A DNA stretch of 39,237 bases from Acinetobacter sp. P8-3-8 (GTDB lineage Bacteria > Pseudomonadota > Gammaproteobacteria > Pseudomonadales > Moraxellaceae). Position numbers and translations under genes: made by a program. The stretch spans positions 1-39,237 of the forward strand of contig NZ_AFIE01000032.1 of the NCBI RefSeq assembly GCF_000214135.1, given 5' to 3'. A model generated the notes under the pieces. It saw only the letters and a list, made by a program, of their open reading frames with translations. It did not search any database and was not told the origin of the DNA. This document shows, piece by piece, positions 14,782 to 23,271 of the stretch (position 1 is the first letter of the stretch; each line of letters starts with the position of its first letter).

Positions 14782-16980
14782 ATGAATAAGCAATTTTTTG
14801 CTTTAAATTTAGCCATAGTATTGGCATTGTCAGGATGTGGCGGCGGCGGTGGCTCTGAACAAGGGACAAATAATTCAGGTAGTGGTAATGAAACCATACC
14901 AAAACCACCATCTGAAAATAATAATGATCCATCTGTTTTATTAAAACAATTTCGAACAAATGATGCTGCGTCAGCGTTAAATCCACGTACTTTTGGTTTA
15001 GATGAGTGGAATCCTCGAGCAATTGCAAGAGATGGTGATGTGCTTTATATCGCCAATAGTAATGAAAAATCTCAAATCTTACGTTATGACTTAAAAACTA
15101 AAACAGTGCTGACGGCAATCGATCCTGAGAAAATCACAGGTATTTTAAAAGCATGGAATACTTTAAACGACATTAGTATCTATAAAGGGCGTTTATATGT
15201 ATCTTCATTTCCATCAAGCCGAGTTGATGTTTTTGATCTGAGCACAGGTACGCCACAATTTATTATGGCTTTGGGTACAGGGCAGTGGTGGGGTGATACT
15301 GCAAACAGCGCAATTGTACATACGCATTCAGTCACTGCGAATGATCAATATGTATTTTCAGCAGATATGGAAAACCGTATCAATGTATGGTCACAAAGTC
15401 AGGTTGTCGCAGGAAATAGTTTAAAGGCACGTAAATACGCACGTTTGACATTACCAAACTGTGAAAGAAGTTGCGTCGTGCGTTTGGAAGCTGTTGGCAA
15501 TTTGCTTTATGCAAATTTAAGCAATGGCAATACTTTTGTTTATGATGTAAGTCAATTACAACAAGGTGCTATGGATGTTTCAGCAACACGGCAACAGACA
15601 GGTATTGCTTCAGTCACACATCTTGCCGATGACGGTTTGCTTTATGCAGTACGTAGTTCAGGTGCGATTGAAACTTATGCAACGGATCAGTTGGCTACAA
15701 TGAACGATGTTTTGCCTACAGCCATAGATCGTATTGAATCCTATCGTATTGAAAATCAAGATCAAGTGCAAAGTTTAGCCAAAAGTTCAGATCTTTCTGT
15801 TTATGCAAATAATGTATTGGCTTTGGTGAATAATAAAGTCGTCGTCATGCCTTTCCGTAACGTGCAACAACGCAAACAGACTACAATTGTAAATCCATTG
15901 CAATTACAACAAGCTCAAAAAGTCAGTAGTTATAAAATGTTGCAAGATGGCGAAAGTTGGGAAACATTAACCAATGCAAATGAACGCCATGTGATTATGA
16001 ATGAAATTCTCTCTGCGACACTCAATAGAGATACGGTTCAATTACAAAGTTATAGTGCTGTTCCAGTCACAGATTTAGAGATTCAAGCCAAACTGAAAGG
16101 GACAGAGCAATGGATGGTCTTGGCTAAATTGGATCAATTGGATGCATTTTCAAACGTTTCTTTAAAATTAAAACTAACGGATGATTCACGTTTTAATTTG
16201 GTGGATGGTTCAGGTTCAATTCAATTGTCGGGTTTGAGTCAATTTAATCAGTTACCAGTAGATTTATTTGATTTAAAAATAACATCGCAAACGGATCATC
16301 ATGTTCAAAAATTATCAAAAATCAAACCCAAGTGGAACATTTACTTTGGAACTTATGATCAAGACAAAGATTCCAAATGGCGTCGTATAACGCCAGTGTA
16401 TGCGCGTGAATGGGTCATTATGATGACCAATCTCGCTTATACTTTGAGTAGTCCTGAATTTGAACATTTATGGTTTAACCATAAAAAAGTGATGGGTTAT
16501 GATTTCTTTGGTAATGCAGGCATGGTTGATGGGGAGAATGGTTTCTTCAAAGATGCAGATTACACCCGTGTCTATCAAGAAATTTTGAATCGTGATGGAA
16601 TCTCACTAGGTATTACCAGTATGGGCGGTGGTCTTGGTGGAGGTGCTGTTTTGGGTGTGGATCCTTGGATTTATTATGGGCATTACCGTTGGTCAGGTTT
16701 AGGCATAGTTGCACATGAGTTTGGGCATCACTGGGGAAATCATAGCAGTGCATGGTCAAATGGGAGTTATGGATTCCAACCCATGATTGGCGATTTACAT
16801 TTCTATTTGCAACATCAAAATGATTTGCCGTATTTAGACCCGAATGTAAATAAATTACATTTAGCAAATCCTGCTGATTTATATGCTGAGGTTTCAGCAA
16901 ATATCGTGGGTAAAGCACCAAACAGTTCGCCGTGGAATAAAATTGATCAATACTTTGCTGATTATCCATTGAAAAAATAG
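14782..16980 (+). CDS. Large lipoprotein with beta-propeller-like region and C-terminal zincin motif
   Basis: The 732-residue protein starts with a lipoprotein signal peptide ending in LALSGC (Cys19) followed by a Gly-rich stretch, so it should be membrane-anchored and exposed to the periplasm or outside. Residues about 70-370 contain repeated short beta-strands with DxLYIANS- and GxLYxSSF-like patterns, suggestive of a beta-propeller. The C-terminal region has HEFGHHWGNH (H645-E646-xx-H649), the zinc-protease signature, and 54 residues after H649 comes E703 in DLYAEVSANI, a plausible third zinc ligand of gluzincin type. I do not recognise the family. The ATG at 14782 has TTGGGGAATAGG upstream. 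It is a single gene with its own terminator. Function is inferred only as a possible surface metallopeptidase. Confidence 0.75.
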   Translation: MNKQFFALNLAIVLALSGCGGGGGSEQGTNNSGSGNETIPKPPSENNNDPSVLLKQFRTNDAASALNPRTFGLDEWNPRAIARDGDVLYIANSNEKSQILRYDLKTKTVLTAIDPEKITGILKAWNTLNDISIYKGRLYVSSFPSSRVDVFDLSTGTPQFIMALGTGQWWGDTANSAIVHTHSVTANDQYVFSADMENRINVWSQSQVVAGNSLKARKYARLTLPNCERSCVVRLEAVGNLLYANLSNGNTFVYDVSQLQQGAMDVSATRQQTGIASVTHLADDGLLYAVRSSGAIETYATDQLATMNDVLPTAIDRIESYRIENQDQVQSLAKSSDLSVYANNVLALVNNKVVVMPFRNVQQRKQTTIVNPLQLQQAQKVSSYKMLQDGESWETLTNANERHVIMNEILSATLNRDTVQLQSYSAVPVTDLEIQAKLKGTEQWMVLAKLDQLDAFSNVSLKLKLTDDSRFNLVDGSGSIQLSGLSQFNQLPVDLFDLKITSQTDHHVQKLSKIKPKWNIYFGTYDQDKDSKWRRITPVYAREWVIMMTNLAYTLSSPEFEHLWFNHKKVMGYDFFGNAGMVDGENGFFKDADYTRVYQEILNRDGISLGITSMGGGLGGGAVLGVDPWIYYGHYRWSGLGIVAHEFGHHWGNHSSAWSNGSYGFQPMIGDLHFYLQHQNDLPYLDPNVNKLHLANPADLYAEVSANIVGKAPNSSPWNKIDQYFADYPLKK

Positions 16981-16992
16981 AGCTAAAACGGA

Positions 16993-17023
16993 GTAAAAGC
17001 AGTCAATCTATGGCTGCTTTTAC
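16993..17023 (+). terminator. Terminator after the zincin lipoprotein
   Basis: Perfect 10-bp arms GTAAAAGCAG (16993-17002) and CTGCTTTTAC (17014-17023), loop 11 nt, 12 bp after the stop codon. Confidence 0.82.
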
Positions 17024-17097
17024 TTTGTGTAAATTGAAATCCTCAGCAGTATTGCCTATATTGTCAGGCTATAACTTATGAAACAGGAAAATGAATC

Positions 17098-17499
17098 ATG
17101 CGCATGCTGCATACCATGTTACGTGTAGGCAATTTAGAACAGTCTTTGGCGTTCTATACTGAAGTACTCGGTATGACTTTACTTCGCAAACGTGATTATG
17201 AAGAAGGTCGTTTTACCTTGGCTTTTGTCGGTTATGGTGATGAAGAACATAATACGGTACTTGAACTTACGCATAATTGGGATACTGCCCATTATGAATT
17301 AGGCAATGCCTATGGTCATATTGCAATTGCTGTAGATGATGCTTATAAAGCCTGTGAAGAGATTAAAGCGCGTGGCGGTAATGTTGTTCGTGAGGCTGGG
17401 CCAATGAAGGGTGGCGTGACAGTGATTGCTTTTGTTGAAGACCCTGATGGCTATAAAATCGAATTGATCCAACAAGACCACGAAGCACGTAACAATTAA
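17098..17499 (+). CDS. gloA: Lactoylglutathione lyase (glyoxalase I)
   Basis: Converts the hemithioacetal of methylglyoxal and glutathione to S-D-lactoylglutathione in the cytoplasm. The four metal ligands of the E. coli enzyme are all present at the same positions: H5 (MRMLHTM), E56 (VLELTH), H74 (YGHIAIAV) and E122 (KIELIQQ). Length 133 residues is normal for the nickel-type short enzyme. The ATG has AGGAAAATGAATC upstream. It is monocistronic with a hairpin terminator after it. Confidence 0.97.
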   Translation: MRMLHTMLRVGNLEQSLAFYTEVLGMTLLRKRDYEEGRFTLAFVGYGDEEHNTVLELTHNWDTAHYELGNAYGHIAIAVDDAYKACEEIKARGGNVVREAGPMKGGVTVIAFVEDPDGYKIELIQQDHEARNN

Positions 17500-17537
17500 T
17501 TCGATTATTCATTCGTTTAACGAGTGATGATGCAACA

Positions 17538-17565
17538 AAACACTTAAACAAAAGCTTAAGTGTTT
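17538..17565 (+). terminator. Terminator of gloA
   Basis: AAACACTTAA (17538-17547) and TTAAGTGTTT (17556-17565) are a perfect 10-bp inverted repeat with an 8-nt loop, ending in T-rich sequence. Confidence 0.75.
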
Positions 17566-17707
17566 AAATGAAATACTGAACATTTTGTATTAGCGCTAGA
17601 TTATTTTATAGAGCTTAGTAAGATGAATATTTTACCTATGGGTAAATGTTTGACTTGCTGAGCTTTTTTATCAGCTGTTAATTTCATATAAAAGATAGGG
17701 TGCTTAG

Positions 17708-18715
17708 GTGAAAATGTTAAAAATACTGGCTTTAGATCGCTTTACTGTGCTTTTGGTTACGATGGTGATTTTGGCTACATTATTACCTGTGCAGGGAAAT
17801 GCTGCGATTATTTTTGGAAAAGTGACGACTATTGCGATTGCAATATTGTTTTTCTTGCATGGCGCAAAACTTTCCCGAGAAGCGATTATTGAAGGAGTAT
17901 TGCATTGGAAACTGCATGCCGTTGTATTTGCATTTACATTTGTTGTTTTCCCAGCTATCGGATTATTGGCTAAACCTATTTTATTGCCATTATTGGGACA
18001 ACAGTTGTACTGGGGTTTCTTGTTTATGTGCTTTTTGCCATCTACAGTACAATCGTCTATTGCATTTACTTCTGTAGCCAAAGGCAATGTGGCAGCAGCA
18101 GTCTGTAGTGCTTCATTTTCAAATTTAATTGGAATGTTCATTACGCCAATTTTAGTGAGTTTGTTTATTTTTGGACAATCTCAACATGGTTATGATCCGA
18201 CTTCATCTATCATTCAAATTACATTGTTATTGCTAGTGCCTTTTATAGCGGGACAATTACTACGACCTTATGTTTTTCCAATCATGCAGAAAGTGCCAAG
18301 TATCGTAAAAACCTTTGATCAAGGCTCTATTTTGATGGTGGTTTATGGTGCTTTTAGTGGCGCAGTTGTTGCAGGGCTTTGGCATCAAGTGAGTTGGACG
18401 ACACTGATTTATTTGATTTTGGCTTGTTCTGTTTTTTTAACGATCATTATGCTCTTGGCATTTTATATTCCAAAATGGCTTGGGTTTAATAAGCAAGATC
18501 AGATTTCAATTTTCTTTTGTGGTTCAAAAAAGACACTTGCAAGTGGTGTGCCTATGGCGCAGATTTTGTTTATTGGACAACCTTTGGGAATGATTGTTTT
18601 ACCGATTATGATTTTCCATCAAATCCAATTAATGGTATGTGGTGTGATTGCGAATTATTGGTCGAAGCAAAAAACTGTTGAAACACAAATTAATCAAGAT
18701 TCTGTATTGGATTAG
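17708..18715 (+). CDS. SBF-like (YfeH-type) bile acid:sodium symporter family transporter
   Basis: The 335-residue integral membrane protein has about ten hydrophobic segments and the motifs of the SBF_like/YfeH family: FFLHGAKLSREAIIEG near the first helices, FLPSTVQSSIAFTSVAKGNVAAAVCSASFSNLIGMFITPI in the middle, and FFCGSKKTLASGVPMAQILF near the end. Fold relatives are sodium-coupled bile acid or organic anion transporters; the substrate here is unknown. The frame opens at a GTG at 17708, with an ATG two codons later (17714), and the spacing from GGGTGCTTAGG upstream suits either. It is a single gene between gloA and rpmE. Confidence 0.88.
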   Translation: MKMLKILALDRFTVLLVTMVILATLLPVQGNAAIIFGKVTTIAIAILFFLHGAKLSREAIIEGVLHWKLHAVVFAFTFVVFPAIGLLAKPILLPLLGQQLYWGFLFMCFLPSTVQSSIAFTSVAKGNVAAAVCSASFSNLIGMFITPILVSLFIFGQSQHGYDPTSSIIQITLLLLVPFIAGQLLRPYVFPIMQKVPSIVKTFDQGSILMVVYGAFSGAVVAGLWHQVSWTTLIYLILACSVFLTIIMLLAFYIPKWLGFNKQDQISIFFCGSKKTLASGVPMAQILFIGQPLGMIVLPIMIFHQIQLMVCGVIANYWSKQKTVETQINQDSVLD

Positions 18716-18916
18716 TCGCAATTGGCTTAAAACTCCAGTATAATATGCTCCACTTGTTGTGCTTAGCTCTGACACTTATAGTCTCGGTGGGCCAAAAGAA
18801 ATGGTCTGTTGTGGTGTTAACCTGCTGAATTTATTTTAAATCAGCTTTCCTCAATTTTATTGAGAGTGGTTAATTGCGATGACAGCTAAACCTTTCTTAA
18901 CTTAGGAGAATCGACC
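18716..18916 (+). promoter_or_regulatory. Promoter and long leader of rpmE
   Basis: A perfect -10 TATAAT at 18739-18744 with a weak -35 about 17 bp upstream, followed by about 165 nt of 5' leader. The leader holds a small hairpin CTCAAT/ATTGAG near 18850-18864 and a strong ribosome-binding site (TTAGGAG) ahead of the ATG. A long structured leader is consistent with translational autocontrol known for bL31 in gammaproteobacteria, but the fold has not been computed here. Confidence 0.5.
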
Positions 18917-19141
18917 ATGCGCGCCGATATTCACCCAAAATACGAAAAATTAGTTGCTACTTGTTCATGTGGTAACGTTATCGAAACTCGTTCTGCTTTA
19001 GGTAAAGAAACAATTTACCTTGACGTATGTTCAGCTTGCCACCCATTCTATACTGGTAAACAGAAGAATGTTGACACTGGCGGTCGTATCGATAAATTCA
19101 AACAACGTTTTGCTGGTATGTCACGTTCTGTTAAACGTTAA
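18917..19141 (+). CDS. rpmE: 50S ribosomal protein bL31, zinc-binding form
   Basis: A 74-residue large-subunit protein. It begins [12 protein letters not shown] and carries the four zinc cysteines of the C+ form: C16 and C18 (CSC) plus C38 and C41 (CSAC). It ends with the conserved [11 protein letters not shown] segment. In bacteria with a zinc-free paralogue (ykgM/rpmE2) this form is used when zinc is plentiful; no paralogue is in the window. The AGGAG box sits 8 bp before the ATG. Confidence 0.97.
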   Translation: MRADIHPKYEKLVATCSCGNVIETRSALGKETIYLDVCSACHPFYTGKQKNVDTGGRIDKFKQRFAGMSRSVKR

Positions 19142-19154
19142 TACTGTAAAACGA

Positions 19155-19182
19155 AAAAACGGGCTTAAGCCCGTTTTTTTTT
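19155..19182 (+). terminator. Rho-independent terminator of rpmE
   Basis: Palindrome AACGGGCTTAAGCCCGTT flanked by A-rich 5' and T9 3' sequence; strong and symmetric. Confidence 0.95.
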
Positions 19183-19265
19183 GTGTCCAAAATTTGTATT
19201 AAGATTTTAAATTGAGTGTTTATTTTGCAATGCTATGGTTTTTGAGTGGTATGCTAGATGCAGTG

Positions 19266-19300
19266 AGCCATTGAGCTTTATTGAATAAAACTCAATGGCT
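19266..19300 (-). terminator. Probable terminator of the FimX-like operon
   Basis: Arms AGCCATTGAG (19266-19275) and CTCAATGGCT (19291-19300), 15-nt loop, located 37 bp downstream of the minus-strand stop at 19337. The T-tract is weak. Confidence 0.55.
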
Positions 19301-19336
19301 TGGCTTTTATATATCTATATATTAATCAATATTCAA

Positions 19337-21505
19337 TCAATGATCTTGAACATCGGTTAAATGATCGAGCTTTTTCTGGAAATATTCACCTTGTAAGTAG
19401 CGAACTTCCACATTCCATGCATTCGCAAATAAATTCATGTCATTTAAGTTCTTCAATACCATATCGACAGGCTTAATCTCATGATATTTCTCTAATAAAT
19501 GCTGGAATTCAGTGATTGCAGCATCGTTATTTAACTTATCTGTAAATTTTTCATCCAGTGTGAGTAAGCCAACATCAATTTGTTTTAAGATCGTTTCACT
19601 TGAAAAGGTTGAACCGAAACGACGAATTGAAATTTCAGCACCATTTTCTTTTAATATCGCAAATTGCTTTTGTGATTCGATAATATTTTTTGCGATGTCT
19701 TCTTCGTCAAATTGCAAAATAAGCGGATAGGCAAGGCGACTGCCGACAATGGTTAGTAATTTTGAAATAAGTTCAGGGAACTGTTTGTCATTAAATAAAA
19801 CATGACGATTTAAATTCACCACCAATTTCGCTTCAGGATATTGAGTGATAAAGTTATGCAGTTGTTTACATGCTTCAACTAAAATCCAGCGATCTAATTT
19901 AATCGAAAGCTCAACATCATCATCTAATTCAATCAGATTACTGATTTTTTTCCATTGATTTTCAAAGATAAATCCACAACTCACTTCATAGATATTTAAA
20001 ATACTGTCTTGTTTATCATAGAGTTGTTGGTATTTAAGTTGAATTTCACCTTTTTCAAGTGAATGTGCAATCTGGGTAAGAATTGGTGATTCTTGGAATG
20101 TTGGATTCAATTGTGTTTCGGTGATTGGTTTAGCAGGTGCTGCTTCAAACTGAATCGGTTGGTTTACTTCAAGTTCTAATTTCGGTTTTTCAGTGGTTAA
20201 CTCAATTTTGGTTTCTTCTAAGGTTGCAGACAACTGCAAGTCAGATACCGAATCTTTTTTCACTAAACGGTGATTATAAGCTTGTTCTAAAAGATGACTG
20301 AAGTTTTGTTCAGTAAAATCATTTGGGTAAATATTTGTATAACCAATTTTAAGGTTGAATGGATAGGTTTTTGAATTGATCTCAAGCAATTGAGATTTTT
20401 CTAAAGCATGTAAACCTTGTATGCGTGATTCTAAGATCGTATCAGATTCAGCTTGTAGAAGAACGCCATATAGAATGTTATCAATTTGATAAACTGTGCT
20501 ATTGGTCTGTTCCTTAACGAAATGTTTAAAGTTTTCTAAATATTGAAGGGCAGTGTCCCAATTAGAATTAAAAATTTCTTTAGGGCAGTCAGAGAAACTA
20601 AATAAAACCAAAGCATTGGATTTAGCAGGTTGATTAATCAATGCATAATGAATTTGTTGGAAACTATTTGCAATAAATGAAACTCTGTTCTTAGATAATT
20701 CTGATGAGTTTGTTGCATAACTATTGGTTTCAATTGTGATTTGAATTGCATCTTCTTCGTCGGAAGGAAGAAATTCAATTTTTAATGGATTCTCAGATTG
20801 AGCATTTGCATTGAGTGTATCAATTTCAAAACGAGCTAGATCAAACTGACCTTGCGAAACTTTTTTAAAGCGTTGCTTAAAATCATTGATATTTTTAGGT
20901 TGTAAGATATCCAATAGTGGAAGACCAATAATATCTGCAACATCATTTAAACCAAAGAGTTTTAGATATTCTTCATTGGCTTCGGTGTGAATGCCTTCTT
21001 GAATCAATGCAACAGCTTTGTGTTGTTCAACAGCCAAAGCTTGAGCTTGATTTTTAGCATTTTCAAGATCAGTCAGTAAATGTTTTTGAGCTTGCAACGT
21101 ACGGCTATAAGATAGAGCACGAATCAAACTGACATAAAAACGTTCAGTGTATTCTAAATTAATGACTTCATAGATACCTTTTTGAATATAAGATAAATAC
21201 TGGTCATTTTGATAGTCATTAGGTTTTAACAATAAAACAGGAATGTCAATTTCAGCAGAAGCTTGGATAAGTGTCACAGCTTGTTCGATTTTAATATCGT
21301 AAGCTTGACCAAAGATGACCAAATCCCATGAAGTATTTAATTGTTTTTCAAAGCTTTTTAATTCATCAAGGAGTGTAGCGTGTACTAAATGATTTTTGCT
21401 TTGAAATAGTTCGACAATTTCATTATATCGAATTTGGTTATCATCTATAATGAGCAGTCGAGTTTCAGAGAGTTTTAACTTCTTAGATAATAACAAATTT
21501 CTCAC
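19337..21505 (-). CDS. FimX-like REC-PAS-(GGDEF)-EAL protein, degenerate catalytic sites
   Basis: About 722 residues (numbering here from the upstream ATG at 21520). A receiver-like domain (20-140) keeps the acidic pair D26-D27, but the phosphoacceptor position in DLVIFG is Gly71. A PAS-like region spans 160-265, a poorly conserved GGDEF-like region about 280-425, and an EAL domain about 475-720. The EAL signature is EVS (512), the DDFG motif reads RRFG (633-636), while LxxEYFQK near the end is retained. This suggests a c-di-GMP receptor, not an active cyclase or phosphodiesterase, as in FimX, which controls type IV pilus assembly. I favour the GTG at 21505, overlapping the upstream stop as GTGA with GGGAAG 7 bp ahead, over the ATG at 21520. 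It is translationally coupled to the PilZ-domain gene. Confidence 0.78.
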   Translation of the reverse strand: MRNLLLSKKLKLSETRLLIIDDNQIRYNEIVELFQSKNHLVHATLLDELKSFEKQLNTSWDLVIFGQAYDIKIEQAVTLIQASAEIDIPVLLLKPNDYQNDQYLSYIQKGIYEVINLEYTERFYVSLIRALSYSRTLQAQKHLLTDLENAKNQAQALAVEQHKAVALIQEGIHTEANEEYLKLFGLNDVADIIGLPLLDILQPKNINDFKQRFKKVSQGQFDLARFEIDTLNANAQSENPLKIEFLPSDEEDAIQITIETNSYATNSSELSKNRVSFIANSFQQIHYALINQPAKSNALVLFSFSDCPKEIFNSNWDTALQYLENFKHFVKEQTNSTVYQIDNILYGVLLQAESDTILESRIQGLHALEKSQLLEINSKTYPFNLKIGYTNIYPNDFTEQNFSHLLEQAYNHRLVKKDSVSDLQLSATLEETKIELTTEKPKLELEVNQPIQFEAAPAKPITETQLNPTFQESPILTQIAHSLEKGEIQLKYQQLYDKQDSILNIYEVSCGFIFENQWKKISNLIELDDDVELSIKLDRWILVEACKQLHNFITQYPEAKLVVNLNRHVLFNDKQFPELISKLLTIVGSRLAYPLILQFDEEDIAKNIIESQKQFAILKENGAEISIRRFGSTFSSETILKQIDVGLLTLDEKFTDKLNNDAAITEFQHLLEKYHEIKPVDMVLKNLNDMNLFANAWNVEVRYLQGEYFQKKLDHLTDVQDH

Positions 21506-23268
21506 TTCAAGGCTTCCCATACATCTTGATTATTCAAATTGGTAGATTGTTGCTCAATAAACTGATCAACAAAAATACTTTCTTCATCATTAATCAGTTC
21601 AAATTCATACTGAGCAAAACTTTGGGTCATTAACATCGTTTTTGTTAAATACACTTTAATTTCCTCAGTACCTAAACGTAAATAAACCGCCTGATGCTCT
21701 TTAAAGAACGGTAAATTAGGCACAATAATTGAAATATTCGATTCATTGAGATTAGGGACTTTGACCATCAAACATGGATGGTAGTTAAAGGCTGATCGAT
21801 CAGCAGGAACCTTAACTGCACAAGGGTAGATATCCTGTGCCAAAACTTCTAATCCAACTTCAAAACTCTTATTGGTGGATTGTTTAATCCAGCGAATAAT
21901 TGCACCTCTCCATTTATTTTGGAGATTTTCATTCAATAAAATAAATTCGCCAGTTTTTAAATTGCGAGGGGGTTCATTTGCCCAGCGAACGCGATAACCA
22001 TTAATACTAATATCAATAACTTGAGCTTGATAAATTTGTTTGGCTTCACGATCTAAGCTTTTAATTTGGCTTGCATTCGAGACAGAACTAGAACCTGTGG
22101 CAATCGAAGAATGTACATTAGATTCAGATTGGAAGGCAAAGTTATGATTGGTATTTAAAGTTTCGTAGAAGTTTTTGGCTTTAGATAAATAAAAATGCGC
22201 AGTTTGTAAACTGAAGCAAATCTCTAATTGTGCCGTGTATTCATAACGTTCTTGCTGACGTTCAGAATTAGTACCGAGCACATTTTGCACATGAAACTTT
22301 AAAGCAGCAGATAAATAATTTTGCTCATTCTTAGACATATATTCAGCGTCTTTATGAATGGTCATATTGATATGTTCAAGCAAGTTTTGTGTTGAAACAT
22401 ATAAACTTGTACGAAAGTTTGGATGCTGTTTTCGATTATAAATAGGTGGTATATCTTTAGAACCATCAACAACATAACGAGAAAGTGCAGTTTCTCTAGG
22501 TAAAATTTGAATCAGTTTTACCCAATCAAAAGTACATTGATAAAGTGCTTGAGTTTCAGATGGTCGTATTTGATGTGTATTGAAAATATCCAACAATAGA
22601 ACTTGTGCATAAGCTTGCTGAATATTTTGAATGGTAAAATGTGTGCCTTGTAACTGGTTTACATTAATATTGAACTCTTGGTTCTTAATAGATAATTCAT
22701 ATAAATAATGTGTGGTTAACCATTGCTTCGACAGTGGGCCGCTATATAGCATTTGTTGCTGAACGAGTAATAGTCCCAGCTGTTCTAAAGCATAAAAAGA
22801 TGCAAGAATTCTTGCCGTTTTTAGATTACTTTTTTGTTTAAAGTTAAAAAATGACAGCTTATTTTGAGCAAGGGTTTGATCACTTATTTGTGCAATATTG
22901 ACATAGATATTAGTGAAATAGGTACGAATTCTGGTGATGAGATCGATAATGTGTTCAAAACGATCTGATTGAGAAAGCCCCTGATTTAAAATATTTTTTT
23001 CTAAGCTAGATAAAATACTTTCCGTAATCGGATGTAAGACTTGAATTAAGTCAAAACGTAATGTTTCAGTGCAATTGAGCTCACTAATTTCAAGAATCGC
23101 TTTTAACACCGATTCAGCTGTATCACCTAGTTGCATAATGGACAGTGTTGTCGTCCAAGCTGTAACAGATTCAACCGTATTGTCGGCAAAACTCAGATTT
23201 TCACGCTGTAGTGTCGTGGAACTATGAAAAATTTCAGAAATTTCTTTATTTATCATGCTTGTGTTCAA
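21502..23268 (-). CDS. PilZ-domain protein with large helical N-terminal region
   Basis: The 588-residue protein has a long predicted helical N-terminal part (about 1-375) of unrecognised family, a Ser/Asn-rich linker, and a PilZ-like beta-barrel at about 405-480. The DxSxxG motif is D419-I-S-I-N-G424, followed by WRGAIIRW and FEVGLEV strands. The RxxxR c-di-GMP box is weak (DREAK, 406-410), so nucleotide binding is uncertain. A further C-terminal part (480-588) follows. It overlaps the FimX-like gene and begins 3 bp after epmB, so the three form an operon. A FimX-PilZ partnership is known in type IV pilus control of other gammaproteobacteria, and by inference these two proteins may interact. 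The start is a TTG at 23268 or ATG at 23256. Confidence 0.72.
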   Translation of the reverse strand: MNTSMINKEISEIFHSSTTLQRENLSFADNTVESVTAWTTTLSIMQLGDTAESVLKAILEISELNCTETLRFDLIQVLHPITESILSSLEKNILNQGLSQSDRFEHIIDLITRIRTYFTNIYVNIAQISDQTLAQNKLSFFNFKQKSNLKTARILASFYALEQLGLLLVQQQMLYSGPLSKQWLTTHYLYELSIKNQEFNINVNQLQGTHFTIQNIQQAYAQVLLLDIFNTHQIRPSETQALYQCTFDWVKLIQILPRETALSRYVVDGSKDIPPIYNRKQHPNFRTSLYVSTQNLLEHINMTIHKDAEYMSKNEQNYLSAALKFHVQNVLGTNSERQQERYEYTAQLEICFSLQTAHFYLSKAKNFYETLNTNHNFAFQSESNVHSSIATGSSSVSNASQIKSLDREAKQIYQAQVIDISINGYRVRWANEPPRNLKTGEFILLNENLQNKWRGAIIRWIKQSTNKSFEVGLEVLAQDIYPCAVKVPADRSAFNYHPCLMVKVPNLNESNISIIVPNLPFFKEHQAVYLRLGTEEIKVYLTKTMLMTQSFAQYEFELINDEESIFVDQFIEQQSTNLNNQDVWEALK

Positions 23269-23271
23269 CTC

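Noticed and set aside
16613-16969. A 118-codon minus-strand frame opposite the zincin region
   Set aside because: Antisense to the conserved HExxH region, His/Asn-rich shadow without start signals.
17704-18141. A 145-codon minus-strand frame across the SBF-like transporter
   Set aside because: Antisense to a recognisable membrane protein; its composition (Thr, Asn, Cys, Ile rich) is the reverse reading of hydrophobic helices.
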